NCBI GenBank assembly: GCA_016785225.1
Contig: JAFBJZ010000419.1
Span: 523,648 to 587,647 of the forward strand
Direction: 5' to 3'
Source: Psettodes erumei
Taxonomy: Eukaryota > Chordata > Actinopteri > Pleuronectiformes > Psettodidae
DNA length: 64,000 nucleotides
In this document: piece by piece, positions 11,661 through 23,544 of the stretch
Layout of the letters: every line of letters begins with the position of its first letter
Position numbering within the stretch: position 1 is the first letter of the stretch
Made by a program: the position numbers and the translations under genes
Notes under the pieces: model-generated
Databases searched by the model: none
The model's input: only the letters and a program-made list of their open reading frames with translations
What the model was told of the DNA's origin: nothing

Positions 11661-14600
11661 GTGCGTGCTACAGAGGGTCATATCTATATTTCCTTGTGAT
11701 CATAAGGGGGCAGATTAAGGTTTCCATAAAATGTAAAACCAGAAAATATCATCACTAGTGACTGTGAATATTTTAAGGGTACGGGAAGGCAGGTAGTGGT
11801 GAAGATTTAAGTTTCCGGAGTGACACTGGATCAGTGGAATTCCTTCTAAAGTATAGTTTTGTGTGTGTGTGTGCGTGGGCAGCTCAACATACATGTATAT
11901 GTCGCCCGGATGTCTGGATGCACAGCATGCATGTAATGCCTGTTTTTGTATCCCGGCGGGGACTCAAACCTGAACGCACAGCAGCCCATGGGACACGAAC
12001 CGAGGTCCCCGCCAGCAGAGGGTTCTTTCTGAGGGTTCAGACTTGGTTTCAGGGGTCAGGGTGCAATTAGTTTTAGGTCAGGGTTAAGTTTAGGCCTTCA
12101 GTTGTGATGGTTAAAGGATTAGGAAATACCTTATGTCACGGAGTGTCCCCATAACGTCAGGTTTGTGTGAGCGTGTGAGTGAAAATAATTTTTTTTTCTT
12201 TTTAACTCTTACAGACAGTGCCTCGATTCTTCAGCAACAGCCCCGACTCATCATTTGTTCCTCTTTTGCTGGAGAGATGGAAATCAGAGAGGCAGGGAAA
12301 AAAGTATGAAATGCACATCCAGACATGTTTGAGATATACAGGACAGCGGGTACCTCCCCACTTAGTTGCATAAACACGTTTTTCCTCTCTCACAGTGTTT
12401 AATCCGTCTGCATTGTTTTACTTTACTTAAACCCATGTAGTACAGCGTGCGGCGTTTGCTGACACTGCTGCTCCTCCTCTTCCACGAGCAGTTGCTACTG
12501 ATTTTAATAGAACGGCATTACTCTGACCTCAGCTTTAATTTCAGCTGATATCACCCATTAAAGCAGGGCTGTGCAACATCGGCCTCTGCGACCACAAGAG
12601 GTAATTGCTGGCGCATTGAAGGATGAAGTGATTTTTTTTTTCTGTGTATAATTTGGGTTAAATTACCCTAAAAAGCTGAGACGACCTGAATCCACAAGGA
12701 GCCTGCTCTGCTCTCACAGCGACCTCTCCGGTACGACTGCGCGGCTCCATTTTCCGACCTCTGGGAAGAGTTCACGTCTGACTTTTTCAAGTTTTGAGTT
12801 TCTCTCGGTTCACTAAATATTGCCGTAAGCTCCTCCGTGAACGGACCAGCTCTTCTTCTTCTTTGACTGCTGGTTTCTCTTTTTAATTCTGCTCCCGTTA
12901 ATGCTAATACAGTACCAAGACTGCCGCCTTTGGTAATAGGAATAGTTCTGCTGCTGCCCACTGGTGCTGTACAAAAGCCAGGGGCCTCATATTTTTAAGC
13001 CGACCGTCTCCCTTCCACCTTTCTTTCCGTTTTGCCTCTCCTCCCGTCTGTATTTGCTCAGCTAATTATATCTGTCCGCGAAAGCATCCGCGTGTTTTTC
13101 TTTGCGTTCAAGCGCAGATCATCCGTCTCCTAATGCCAGGAAGCCGACGCCGTTTCTACTTTTCCTCGGCTTTGTTGCGCTTGTCCTCTGTTATCTCCCC
13201 GGCCTCCTCCTGTTTGCGAGCGAGGAGCTGGAGTCGCAGAAGCGATAACACCAGTGACCGTGACCTTTTGGCATCGCGGCCAGAGTCTGCTGGGCAGCCT
13301 TGATAAAGTCGGAGAGGAAGCGACCGACTGCCAGGTTTCCACTGCGGGGCCAAACACGGCTTACATATTATTTATGTCACACAATTTCCTCATAAACAAC
13401 ATTTTCCTTTTTTGGCGTCTCATAGCTTACTGGCCACGGTTTGCCCGCTGACTCAGCTGTCGCTTTAGAGGAACAAGTAGTACTTTGGATCTTCTGCTGT
13501 AAACATTTGAAGCTAATCCTGATCCGTGCAAGTCGTGGTCGGCCTCGCAGCAACTCTCATACGGAGCTGTCGCTGCTTTCAATACGACCATGGTGTTTAT
13601 AAATACAACTGTTGTGTTGTAATTTACTTGCCCTACTAGATTTTGAGTGCAAACACGTACAGTAGGTCTTATCATGCCGGGCCTGTAATTTAACGGGAGG
13701 ACATCCCGGCAGTGCCCCTGCCTGACGGTCTGTACGTCCTTACAAGCGGCATTTTAATTCAAATGCCATTTGGCCGCCATTATTCCAGACGTCGAGTTGA
13801 TTTCGCTTAGCTTCGACTGTAGTTTGAAACGTTCACTCGTAATTTATAGGTGATTTCTAAGGCAGATCCTGGCTGTTTAAAAAAAAACATGATTAGGATT
13901 TTAACGGTTTATCGCACACGTCCGCGCACAAACCGACGGACCTCTTGCGACAGAGTCAAACGTCTCAATTCGCACCTTGCGCGTCCCGTGCAAGGATGAA
14001 ATCATCTCCTCCATCAGCTCCGAACTACGTTCAGGCGGGAGGAAAGGGCACTGCTGCAGTTTCAGCACGTTAAAGGCATTTCCTCCCTGCCAGGCTTGTT
14101 TGTCAACACATTTTGTTTCCGGCGGCGCAGTTGAACTCTGTGGAGTTTTTGGTTTTGTTTTATTTTTTTAATCTGGATGTAGAATTAGCAGAGCGATTAT
14201 TACTTTGACTGCAGGTTTTGGAGCATTTTCTCACCCACGCCTGCTGTAGAACCCGCATCCTCACCTTTTTCGAGCCTGTAGTTAAGGTCGTTTAAATCCT
14301 GCTGTGGGTGAGGGAATATTAGCAGCATTTAATTGGCCCAAATGACACGTTTCTCTTAAGACCCAACATTTAGGGGGGGAAAAAAACCCAAACAGACTTT
14401 ACAGTGGAAAAACTCACCGCATGAATTTAATTGTACTTAATTTTCCCAACATTAAACATTTGACAACCCGGCTTCCCTCCCCGTTTGCATCAAAAGAAAC
14501 GCTGCTCTGTGGGATGCACAGTTTATTTAAAGATCCTGTGTTTCTTACAGACTGCTTCCTTTTAATGGTTGAATTCTGTGCCTGCCGTTGGGTCGGGCAC

Positions 14601-17600
14601 ACATCGCAGCTGCCCGGAGGGAATCCCTGGTGGCTTTGGAGTCCAAAAAACCCTCAGAGGCCCGCTGCGTTGCTCTGATGTGGGCCAAAGGCAACCGCAA
14701 GGGTCTGACAGCTTTCTGACGTGCGATTGGCTGCCGAACCTGTGGCTTCCTGTCTGGGGTCCCTCTGCCCCGCCAAGGAGGAAATGAGAAGGAGGAGGTG
14801 GTTGCGTCACCGGAGTCTGGTATTAGTGCCTAATGCTCGTCGAATTTTGAGAGACGTGAATTAAAAACCACCACGCTCAAGTAATTCCCTTCTGTCATTT
14901 AAGTTTTACTTTGAACATTACAAAGAAAAAAAAAGCTGGCACCCGAGATGGAAACTTGAAATAGCTCAGAGAACTTCACAAAGACTTCTAAAATGGAAAG
15001 ACTAAATCGAGAAAGAATAGGACTGATTTTCCAGCACTAAATGGAGATGCCCACACTTCCTCTGCACCAAAGAAGAACAAGCCACGTGTGGACCTGAAGT
15101 GGAACCTCAGTCCAAGGCCGACGTGACATTGGCCAGTTGAAACACCTGTTGAACGAGAAACTGAGTGTCACAATCCGGTGATTGCATCGTCTCACGTCAG
15201 GACCGGCTCCTCTTAGGACACTCAAGGTTTCATTTCCATACGTAGTGAACAGGCACAGCGTGTTTGTGCTGAGATGGAAAGCATGTGCTTATTTTACATA
15301 GCTTCATATTAGTCCAAAGACAACTCTTAAATTTAAGAAAAATGAGAATCATTTGAATTGTCAGACCTCAAGGTGCCCGATCTGATCATTTAAAAAATGA
15401 TTTTTCTCTCTTTTTTTTTTCTTCGGCTGCTACAACTCCTCCTCCCGTTTTTGTGGTTTAAGGCCCCATGTGCCACCTTGGTGGTCTCTTATCATAGCGC
15501 TCTGCAAACTATAGAATACACAGCCCTCTTATTAAAGCTAAACATGTCAGATGAAGTGGACTCTCATCTGCGCACCCAATCTGACTGAACCGCTTTTCCC
15601 CCCAATTCCTGTTTTTTTTTTTTTTTCTCAAAGCCAGTTCCTCTCCCTATGTCCATTTAGTCTGCAGTTATCCGGAAATCGTTAATCCACATCAAACTGA
15701 GTCCCCGTTGCCCTCATGAGGGGCCATTGTCGTGGGGCTTTGCTTTGATGTGGTGAGGATGCCAGCAGCACCAGCAGCAAAACCAGAACACCTCAGGGTG
15801 TCCTGTTTCGCGCTCTGCTCCCAGGTTTGGAAGTTGGTGGAGACGGTGGATGTGGTGTCCTGAGGAGTGCCGTCTGCTCTCGGGATTTGGCTCCATTGTT
15901 AAGTCCAAAAAAAATAAATTAACTCTTCTGATTTCGTCAGAGGTCGGCCTTTTTGACTAGTAGAGATTCATTGTCCTGCTCGTCGACGCTTCAGAGGGGT
16001 AAATTCTAGAGGGGGGCTTGAACCCAAGTATGTTCACTTGTAGAATCCCAAGTCAATTGCAAGTTTAATTTCTCTGTCAGTGCAATATTTTTCCCTTGTT
16101 TTTTTATTATTTTTATTTTTATCTTGATATTTAGTATAAATGAGCATTTGATTGCAATTGTCTCAGGCTACAGATCAAGTTTGTGAAGCAGGAAACTGTC
16201 CTTTCATCCATTCACAGTGATAAGTGCCAATGGTCTGCTTTTCTCCCCCAGACTTGCATCAGTCATATAAGCTGTGATGGCACTGCGATGCAGGAGGAAC
16301 TAACTTTCTGTCCAGTCATTAAACAATGGGCTTCGCTGAGTCATCCAGCTCTGGTAATAACAAGCCTCCGTCCTGACAGCGGGCTTATCTGCTCTGAACA
16401 AGGAGGCAGGGTTCCTTTCCAAATGCGAAGCTGACCACCGAAACCCAAAGATGACGAACGCGCTCGTTGTCGCGCAGAAGCCGACGGATCAACTTGTATC
16501 GGTGTTATGATCAGCATGGCTTCCAAATATTTTCCTCTGGAAGGAAAGAGTAGAGGTCTTGCGACCACTGCTCTCTGCCTCAGCCCTGCCCTTCAAGCCA
16601 AACATGCCTTTTGAGTTAAAAGTACTTTGGGGGGGGTTTGCTCTTCAGTTATGTGGGCGCAGGTCTGTGTAAATTCCATCAAAAAGGACACATCAGAGAC
16701 GGAGAGAGGGGGTGAGGTGGGTGGGGGGTGGGGTACTAGAGTGGAGTGCTACGGATAAGCAGGGAGATCCTTCCGGTCGCTGATAGCGGTGGTGCCAACA
16801 GCAGCACCGAAGACAGACTGACTGGAGGTCACCCTGCTTCTTTATCTGTCTCCCGCTGAGACTTGCTTTGTCCTCCTGGCTCGGTTCCGGCTCCACGTGC
16901 CTCTTACCGTTTCCTGCCGACCTCCCGCCGGCCTCTGCTCCTTTTTCATCCTTTTTCTATCTGTGTTTGGCCGCAGCCGGCGGCGATAGCGCCGGACGCG
17001 ACGCAGGAGAAGCTCCTTGCGCTGATCTGCCCTGCGCTGCTGAGTGGCTGGGGGCGGCGAATCGCAGCCAGGGGGTGCACGTGCCCCAGGGGGTACTTCT
17101 GCCACGGACAGGCTGTTTTGTGGGAAGGCTGTTGAGTAGCTTAACGAATTTGGAAAAAGAGTGTTACATAAAATCCAGGTGGCAAGTGGTATTGAAGATG
17201 GGGTGCTTCTTCTGACAAGGCTGTAGGATTACGTCAGACAAAGAAAAAAAGGTTGGATGTTTAGCGTGCGCTGGATGTCTAGCGTGCGAGTTGGACATGC
17301 TCGTCTGTGAACGTCCTCGTGCGTGCGAGTGCGTGCTACACAAAACCCCGGCCAAAACACGCTCCACTGTTGTCTCAGTCAACACCGACGAGACCTTGAA
17401 TGCGTCGCACACCTGCGCCACAAGGACTCGTGCTACTTTTACAGCAGCACAGAGGAGGCGAGGTGCGTGTTTGCCTCGCGTGTCATCAGCTCATTGTGCT
17501 CGGGAGCTGCGTGCATTCCTGTGCCGCGGGACGGCTGAAGAATGGAGTGAGATGTCGCATTCGCAGGCACCCACCCCTCCGTCCCCCACCTAATCATGAG

Positions 17601-18678
17601 CCCTCTCCGTCAGAGAGCCCCACCTGTGCCGGCCGAGCCCGGACCAGGCCCCCGGATCGGTCGCGCGTGTATTACCGCCCGTATCCCAATTTGATGGAGA
17701 CATGGAGACAGAGGGCAGACCGCGCTGTGTGAACCCAGTCGCAGCAATTCCAGGACTCCCCATAGAGTGAGAGAGAGAGAGAGAGAGAGAGAAACCTGGA
17801 ACCCAGCATGATGATTTGGGGTTATGAAAACATGTCTGACACATGTGCTCTCGAGGGGCAGTCAGACAGAATCAGCGACTTGGACGAATTAGGGATTCGG
17901 GGATTGTGGCGTGGAACTTGGGAGCGCTGAAGAGTCGAAGGCATGCCAGTCGCAGCTGGTCCTCCTTAGGAATTAGGACAGATGCCAGGAGGCTTGCCGT
18001 ACTTTCCTCTCCCGCTCCTGCCTTCCCTTCCCTCTGTCTCACCGGCAGACACGGTAATAATGCAAATGCGCTCACCGACACCGAGGGTGAGGAGGAGTTC
18101 GGGCCCTCGCATACTGACTGGAAAGAGAGCGGCGCGAGCATTAAGGAGGAAAACTGTTTTCAAAACTTCGCTCCCCTGACAGCTGTAAACTACATTAATG
18201 TCAGCGGCGTATTATGTATTCCTAAGCATTTCTCTAACCGTTTTCACACAGCCTAAATGACCTTAACCCAACACAGTGGCAAAGTGGCCTACATTTCCTT
18301 TGACCTTGTACTGTTAAGTAAGTTAAGTAAGACCCCCCCACCCCCATAGTCTGGCTGTATTCCAGCAGGAAGGTGAAGATATTTTCGAGGAGGCTGTGCA
18401 GTAATACGGGCTGATTTTCTGTTTCTTTCATTTTCCATCATCCAAGGGGGCATCTTTTTTACTTGTTTTTTTTTTCAGTTCAGCACTCCAATACTCAAAA
18501 GATATTTCATTTATAATGACAGAAAACAACACAAAGCAGCAAACGTTTGGCATTTTCTTTGATAAAAGAATCAAAGTAATCATTAGAAAGTAAGCATTAG
18601 TGTAGGTAGTGTAGTATTAGTGTAGTAGTTGTATGTTTTTGCATTTCATATTGAACTTGTTCTCATCTTTTTTTCCAG
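11661..18678. other. Gap between crotonase remnants B and C
   Basis: About 7 kb without a supportable gene. A search by eye for the missing central crotonase exon (second oxyanion glycine and catalytic acid region) failed on the + strand. The stretch has a GA microsatellite at 17769-17793. GC-rich patches around 16,850-17,110 and 17,560-17,700 carry open frames without domain signatures. Confidence 0.5.
17769..17793. repeat. (GA)n microsatellite
   Basis: About twelve uninterrupted GA units. Confidence 0.9.
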
Positions 18679-18823
18679 AAATCCCCCCCGATTGGTCGAG
18701 GCACAGAGGGGCTGCAGCGTCTCATTGGTCTGTCAAAATCCCTGGACCTGATTCTGACTGGTTGGCCCATTGGAACCCATGGACCGGCTAACAGAGTTGT
18801 TCCTGATGGCCACAGTATTAGAG
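18679..18823 (+). pseudogene. Crotonase-like pseudogene, exon C remnant
   Basis: After TTTTTTTCCAG the frame reads PPIGRGTEGLQRLIGLSKSL then DLILTGWPIGTHGPANRVVP and DGHSIRG before GTAAAG. It matches the crotonase block with consensus G-T-x-R-L-P-R-L-I-G-L-S-x-A-L-D-L-I-L-T-G-R-P followed by G-L-A-N-R-V-V-P. Compared with the family about five residues are missing between the T-G-R-P turn and A-N-R-V-V-P, and the conserved Arg of GRP is Trp. The frame is open and both splice sites are present, but the in-frame loss removes part of a helix that is well conserved in active enzymes. Confidence 0.65.
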
Positions 18824-19751
18824 GTAAAGTCTGGGTGCTGTGTCATGAATCAGGCTGGATACACAGCTCAACAAATACTGACCAAAATGTATTTATGGCA
18901 TCAAATATCAAAAAGTGAAAATCTCTCATTTTAGAGCATGTTAAATTTAGTACCACAAACTGTGGTATTGGGAAAAAAAGTATTATATTACTGTTAGTAG
19001 TACATGGCCCATATTCCAGCTCAGCTTCATCAGTCTTTATGTTTTCACATAAAATGATGAGTCATGATCAGAGGTGTATGCCTTAAAAATGACTGCAGTG
19101 TTTTTGTGGATTCATCTACTGCTCATCAAAGATGTTTCCCCTCGGTGCATTTCAATATGTCATTCCCTGTGTTATATTAATGCATGAATGCTTCCGTATC
19201 CTTAACCTCCCCCCAAGGAAAAAGCCTTTCCATGTGCCTCTCACGTCTGCGATTCCCTCCCCTTTCTCCGTAGACCTTAGGAGGAGATTAGCTTAATTCT
19301 TTCCCACAGTCAAGCCTCGACCCATGTGGCCTCTCTGAGGGAGGATCACCTCGCGCAGATTTAACATCAGAGGGAAACCTGTGTGCATTTCCTTTTTTCT
19401 TTTTTGCGTATGCATGCTGTTCCGTATGTGTTCATCTGTGTCAACTGACTTCATGTTGTAACCATAGGTTTCCACGCGACAGTGACGGTGGGCCAGCCGC
19501 TGCTCGGACACGTACGGCTGCTGTGACGCTCCCCGCTCCACACAGGCGCACCCGATGTAAGACTTTTACACTACGGTGCCTGTACTCCGACCTGCCAGCT
19601 TCATATGACGTGACTCCACATAAGATCAGTGATACATTGGTGCTAATCGTTGCCCTCTCGCCAGCTGCTTGTGTTTTGTTTAAGCACGAACTTTGCGATG
19701 CACCAAAGAAAGAGTTACTTTTAATTGTTGTGATCTGTCTCCGTCCGCCAG
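18824..19751. other. Gap between crotonase remnants C and D
   Basis: No coding signal. The expected exon with the L-A-x-x-I-x-x-F-P-Q-x-C-L-R-x-D-R segment of crotonases was not seen here. Confidence 0.45.
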
Positions 19752-19843
19752 GGCCATGCAGTATGAGATCATCCTGCCATCCAATCAGAGGCTGTTGTCG
19801 GAGCACCTGGTGTTCGCCGCTGGAGGAGCAAGAGGTGTGGAAT
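19752..19843 (+). pseudogene. Crotonase-like pseudogene, exon D remnant (C-terminus, two frameshifts)
   Basis: After a CCGTCCGCCAG acceptor the first frame reads AMQYE, a second frame reads DHPAIQSEAVVGAP, and the first frame resumes with VFAAGGARG. Together these follow the C-terminal crotonase pattern A-M-x-Y-E-F-D-H-G, then a helix with E-S-V/A-x-G-A-x-x-F-x-x-G-x-G-R. At least two frameshifts in fewer than 90 bases are needed to recover the similarity, which is the strongest single sign that this locus is a pseudogene. The original stop codon is not identifiable. Confidence 0.5.
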
Positions 19844-22800
19844 TCTGCTTGGCTTTAGCTTGCAGAGTCCTTTATAATGGACATCTCATCTCATTTAACA
19901 GATGCTGCTTCAAACATGTTGGAGGTCCATAGATCTTGGGCAACAGCTGATTTTCTAAAGATATAACTTGGGTAGATCAATGGTTAAGTTAAACCACCAG
20001 TGAAGATACTGAGAGGGGATGTAGTCAATATTAAGCCCAAATTTCTCCATCACATGAAATTGGAATTTCCACTAATGGACTCAACATCTTTTCAGCATCA
20101 TAACTCGTCAGCATTTAATTTGTGAAGATCTTGAAATGTTGTGATGAGTCCGATGTGACACTACAAACCCTGCTCGGTCCATATTGATTATTTTAGGCAA
20201 GAATTTGACATGTCTTTTGGCGATTACTGATGTAAACTGTTTGTAATCAGGGTTTAGCACGCTCTGTAATTTTTTCAGTCTAATTTATCTTTCCTTCCCT
20301 CAGGTATCACTGAAATAATGGCTTCTCTCCATGAAGCTGGAGCCCCCCCCCCCGTTGTCAGGACCCAGTTGAAAGTAGTAAGACAGATGTTAAAACGTCC
20401 TTCATACTTTTGCACCACTATGGAGTGAATCTGTGTGTGCCATGGGACTTATTAGCCTCCTGGCTATAGCTGAGTTCATTTCATCCGTTGTTATTTGTGA
20501 CATGAATGCGTTGTGTTGATGCTCTGTATGGTTTGGGAGAGGATTACGTGGTGTCTCCATGTTCTGGTCAGTGTTGACTCTTCACGGTATTTCTTAAAAC
20601 GGTCTTTTCATTTCTTTCATTTTGGTGGTGGGTCGTTGTTGGGGGTCATTAAGGTTATTTTAATTTCCAATTGTTGTACAGCACCATTCTCTTCCAGCTG
20701 TCAGTCTGCAAGCTTTCATTACTCTGTAATATGTGAATTCTAAATATACAGAACATATGTTTAAAGAAATTGGCTTGCACCTTTTTATTTATTTATTTCT
20801 TTATCAATCAAAGTAAGAAAGCAACAGGGAGAATCAGCGAGACAGCTTTATGTGCTGAGCGATGTTGAACTGTGGGAAGACTGCAACAAAATTCACACAA
20901 TACACAGACTACAGGCATCAAAAGCAGCAAAACTGTAGCAGTTCGCCTTTGTTCATTTGACTTAAAGAGAGAAAAAAAAATGTTGATGAGTGGGATGAGA
21001 CGTGTCCTCATGTACATGTGCGTGCATGCGTGTGTGTGTTTGTGACTTAGTAACCCCAGGAATATAATTATTGCAGAAGATTCAGCCCTCCTCGTCAGAT
21101 CTGTGCCAGGTGTAAGCATTCCTTTGGTTTTGGAGCACGCTTCCCCTTCATTTCGCGTGTCAGAGATTTGTGCGCACGTTATCCTACTTAAGCGCATGAA
21201 ATGCGTACGCAAAGCGCACATACAGGCCTCAGTTTCTCTCCGTGCGCGAGCTTGTGGGGACTCCTCTGTGACCTTTTGAAGCTCTTTGTGAAATAAAAAA
21301 TGTCTCGCAGGAAGAGCTGCAAAAAAAAAAAAAAAGAAAAACCAAGAAGTACCGTGATGCGTGTGAGCAAAAGACACAGATACAGACAGACACAGACCTC
21401 ATTAGGTCTAGGAGGTGTCCTGTCTAGACAGTTTGATGACAGGACACAGAACCTCTGTTTAATGTTTCCTCCCCCTCCCTCTGCTTTCAATTCACCCAGC
21501 ATACACGCACACACACACATCACCTGCTCTGCATCCAGGGACCCGCACGTGCGCGCGCACGTGCACAAAACACAGTTGCTCACCGTCAAGCAAAAATGTT
21601 AAGGGCATTTCTAAGTATTTTAATGTGTTTGGGTTTTTTTTTTTAAATATTTGCACAACCCTGTGCGGCGTGCTGATCAAAAGTATACAAAATGTTAAGT
21701 GAAGGGACGATGACACACAACAAACATTCCGTGACCTATGTGAAGAGAAATCGTAATCATCTGTCATTTAGCTGAAGGTGTGTGAGCGTAAAGTCTAGCC
21801 AGGAAGCCACTCGGCTGTCTGCGTGCGTGTTGTTTGGCAGTGGTATGCGTAGCTTTTGATGCTGGTTCTTGCTCTTCACATGCAGGCCAGATAGGCTTCG
21901 GCAGCAGCAGCGATATCAGAGGCACAGGGAGATATGGACACCTCTGGGGCCTTATCTTCAGGACCATCGCAGTCTTAAGGGGCCGTGAAGACATAACACA
22001 GGTTAGGGTGAGGAAGGAGAGAGAGAAATAAGGATTTTAAAGAATTTTCTGTTCTCAGAGGACACATTAAGCTGCGCTCTCTTAGAAATAGATAGTCATC
22101 CTTTTTAAAATAGACCTGTGCTACCTCCCCAGTGTTTAGACGAGGCTTTTTACTTATTTTTCTCATTTGCAAGGAGAGTGAAGGAGTCATGCAGCCCCAT
22201 CATGTAGCTGCGTTAACTTTTTGATTGCTAAGTTAACGTCAGATGACTTGTGGCAGGTTTTTAATTGAGATCAGATCGCCTCTCCTCTGCGGGTCCCGTG
22301 TCGCCGCTTGCTGTGCCCCACTCCATCGTCAGGGGTCGTGCCTCAACTGGACATCCACTCTGCCTCGGCGGAGCAGACACACCTTAATTCAGGATGTGTA
22401 AAGATGTAAACCGCGCCTGATTACACCAGATCTGTCAGCGCTAACCTTTTTTTTTTTACATTCTAGGACTAAATTGTGTATAAAAAAGAGGACTGAAGCC
22501 TTTAAAGAAAGAAGGTTTAATTAATTTAGGTAATTAAGTCCGTAAACGTAAAGCGCAACTATCCAATCCTTAATCAACAAATACAAAACTAATTTTAGAA
22601 TCATACTGTGTACTGCAGGAACACACAGCTGGGCATTGTTAAGTTGTAGATATGTCCAAAAAAACTTTTTAATGTTTTTTGAAAAAGCTCAAGCTTATAG
22701 AATTTTAACAAGAAATTAGGCTTGGAGTAAGTCGCAGAAACTGGAAAACAATATACATACGCATTGTGTGAAATACGAACGCAAAGACTTCAGTTGACGT

Positions 22801-22933
22801 TAAGAGTTTATGAGAATAGACGAGCAGTTGCTCTGCAGCGAACAAAATATGGAAATATGATGTTGGAGTTGTCCTTGTAGCATGAAGAGCTCCACCTCTG
22901 GTTAAAATTGCGCACGGAGTGGGCGGTTTCTGA
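19844..22933. other. Upstream flank of bmp6
   Basis: No gene. The open frames, including a 189-codon minus-strand one at 20808-21377, have no domain and run through poly-T and low-complexity stretches. The part from about 21,000 to 22,450 has the mixed, non-repetitive look of regulatory DNA. It holds the Smad-type cluster at 21372-21447 and a GC-balanced block at 22210-22445. Confidence 0.5.
21372..21447. promoter_or_regulatory. Candidate Smad-response element cluster upstream of bmp6
   Basis: Within 58 bases (21372-21429) there are seven Smad half-sites: AGAC at 21372, 21384, 21388, 21394 and 21426, and GTCT at 21406 and 21422. The last pair forms GTCTAGAC, the perfect palindromic Smad3/4 binding element, inside a 12-base palindrome CTGTCTAGACAG (21420-21431). 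A 10-base perfect inverted repeat (GTGTCCTGTC at 21415-21424 with GACAGGACAC at 21438-21447) overlaps it. The cluster lies about 2.1 kb before the bmp6 start codon. A TGF-beta-responsive Bmp6 enhancer upstream of the gene is known in stickleback. Equivalence is an inference. Confidence 0.45.
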
Positions 22934-22936
22934 GCG

Positions 22937-22985
<49 letters not shown>
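22934..22985. repeat. (CG)n(CA)n alternating tract near the bmp6 promoter
   Basis: A GC-alternating run passes directly into about 20 CA units. The whole is alternating purine-pyrimidine, lying about 560 bases before the bmp6 start codon and under 200 bases before the inferred transcription start. It is followed by more CGCACACGCGC sequence. Confidence 0.9.
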
Positions 22986-22987
<2 letters not shown>

Positions 22988-23109
22988 TAGGAGCGAACGC
23001 GCACACGCGCATATGGACTGCAACCTGCTGATTCCTGTTAGACTCTCACACACAGCCCGGGACCGTAATTGAGACAAGATCAACAAGTATTAGAAGACGT
23101 TTTTTTTAA

Positions 23110-23115
23110 TATAAG
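23110..23115 (+). promoter_or_regulatory. TATA-like box, possible bmp6 core promoter
   Basis: The hexamer TATAAG follows a T-rich run. A start site about 30 bases downstream would give a leader of roughly 400 bases to the bmp6 ATG. No cap-site data are available and other start sites are possible. Confidence 0.25.
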
Positions 23116-23165
23116 AGCGCAAATTTGGGTGAAATCGTATACTTTGGAGAGCGGACGTAACTTTT

Positions 23166-23402
23166 ATGCGTAAAATGGATCAATATTTCAGAGGAACTGT
23201 TGATCTTTCCCTGGTGAGCTTCGTATTAAACGGTGTCTTTTGACCGACTTCACCCGAGCGCTCGCAATAAAGTTTCGCATGGTGCACTTTATCCTTAAGC
23301 ACCACGGCGCGCAACGGGAGATCAGAAATGAAAACGGCACCGAAACTATGCTTTAAGAAGTACTTCCAATGGCTTGATACGCGACTCTTTTTTCGCTTCT
23401 GA
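23166..23402 (+). promoter_or_regulatory. Three upstream ORFs in the inferred bmp6 leader
   Basis: Three short ATG-initiated frames of 25, 25 and 24 codons plus stop precede the bmp6 start: 23166-23243, 23279-23356 and 23328-23402. The last two overlap in different frames. All end well before the main ATG at 23545, and no other ATG lies between 23402 and 23545. If the transcript begins near the TATA-like box, scanning ribosomes would meet these first, which would tend to lower translation of the main frame. Confidence 0.4.
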
Positions 23403-23544
23403 TCTGTGGCTGCGATAGATAACAAGGCGCGCTCGCACGGACTTTGGTTTACCAGTACGCTCGTTTCGCGTTCGAGCGAAGCGACCGAGGCTCCAAGGCG
23501 AGACACACTTGGGACTCTCCGGGACAGCACAGCGAGACAACACC

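Noticed and set aside
16850..17140. GC-rich block considered as the missing central crotonase exon
   Set aside because: None of the three + frames gave the expected GYAVAGG-type or ADLR-type motifs.
20808..21377. 189-codon minus-strand open frame
   Set aside because: It passes through poly-T and low-complexity sequence, has no recognisable domain and no splice or homology support.
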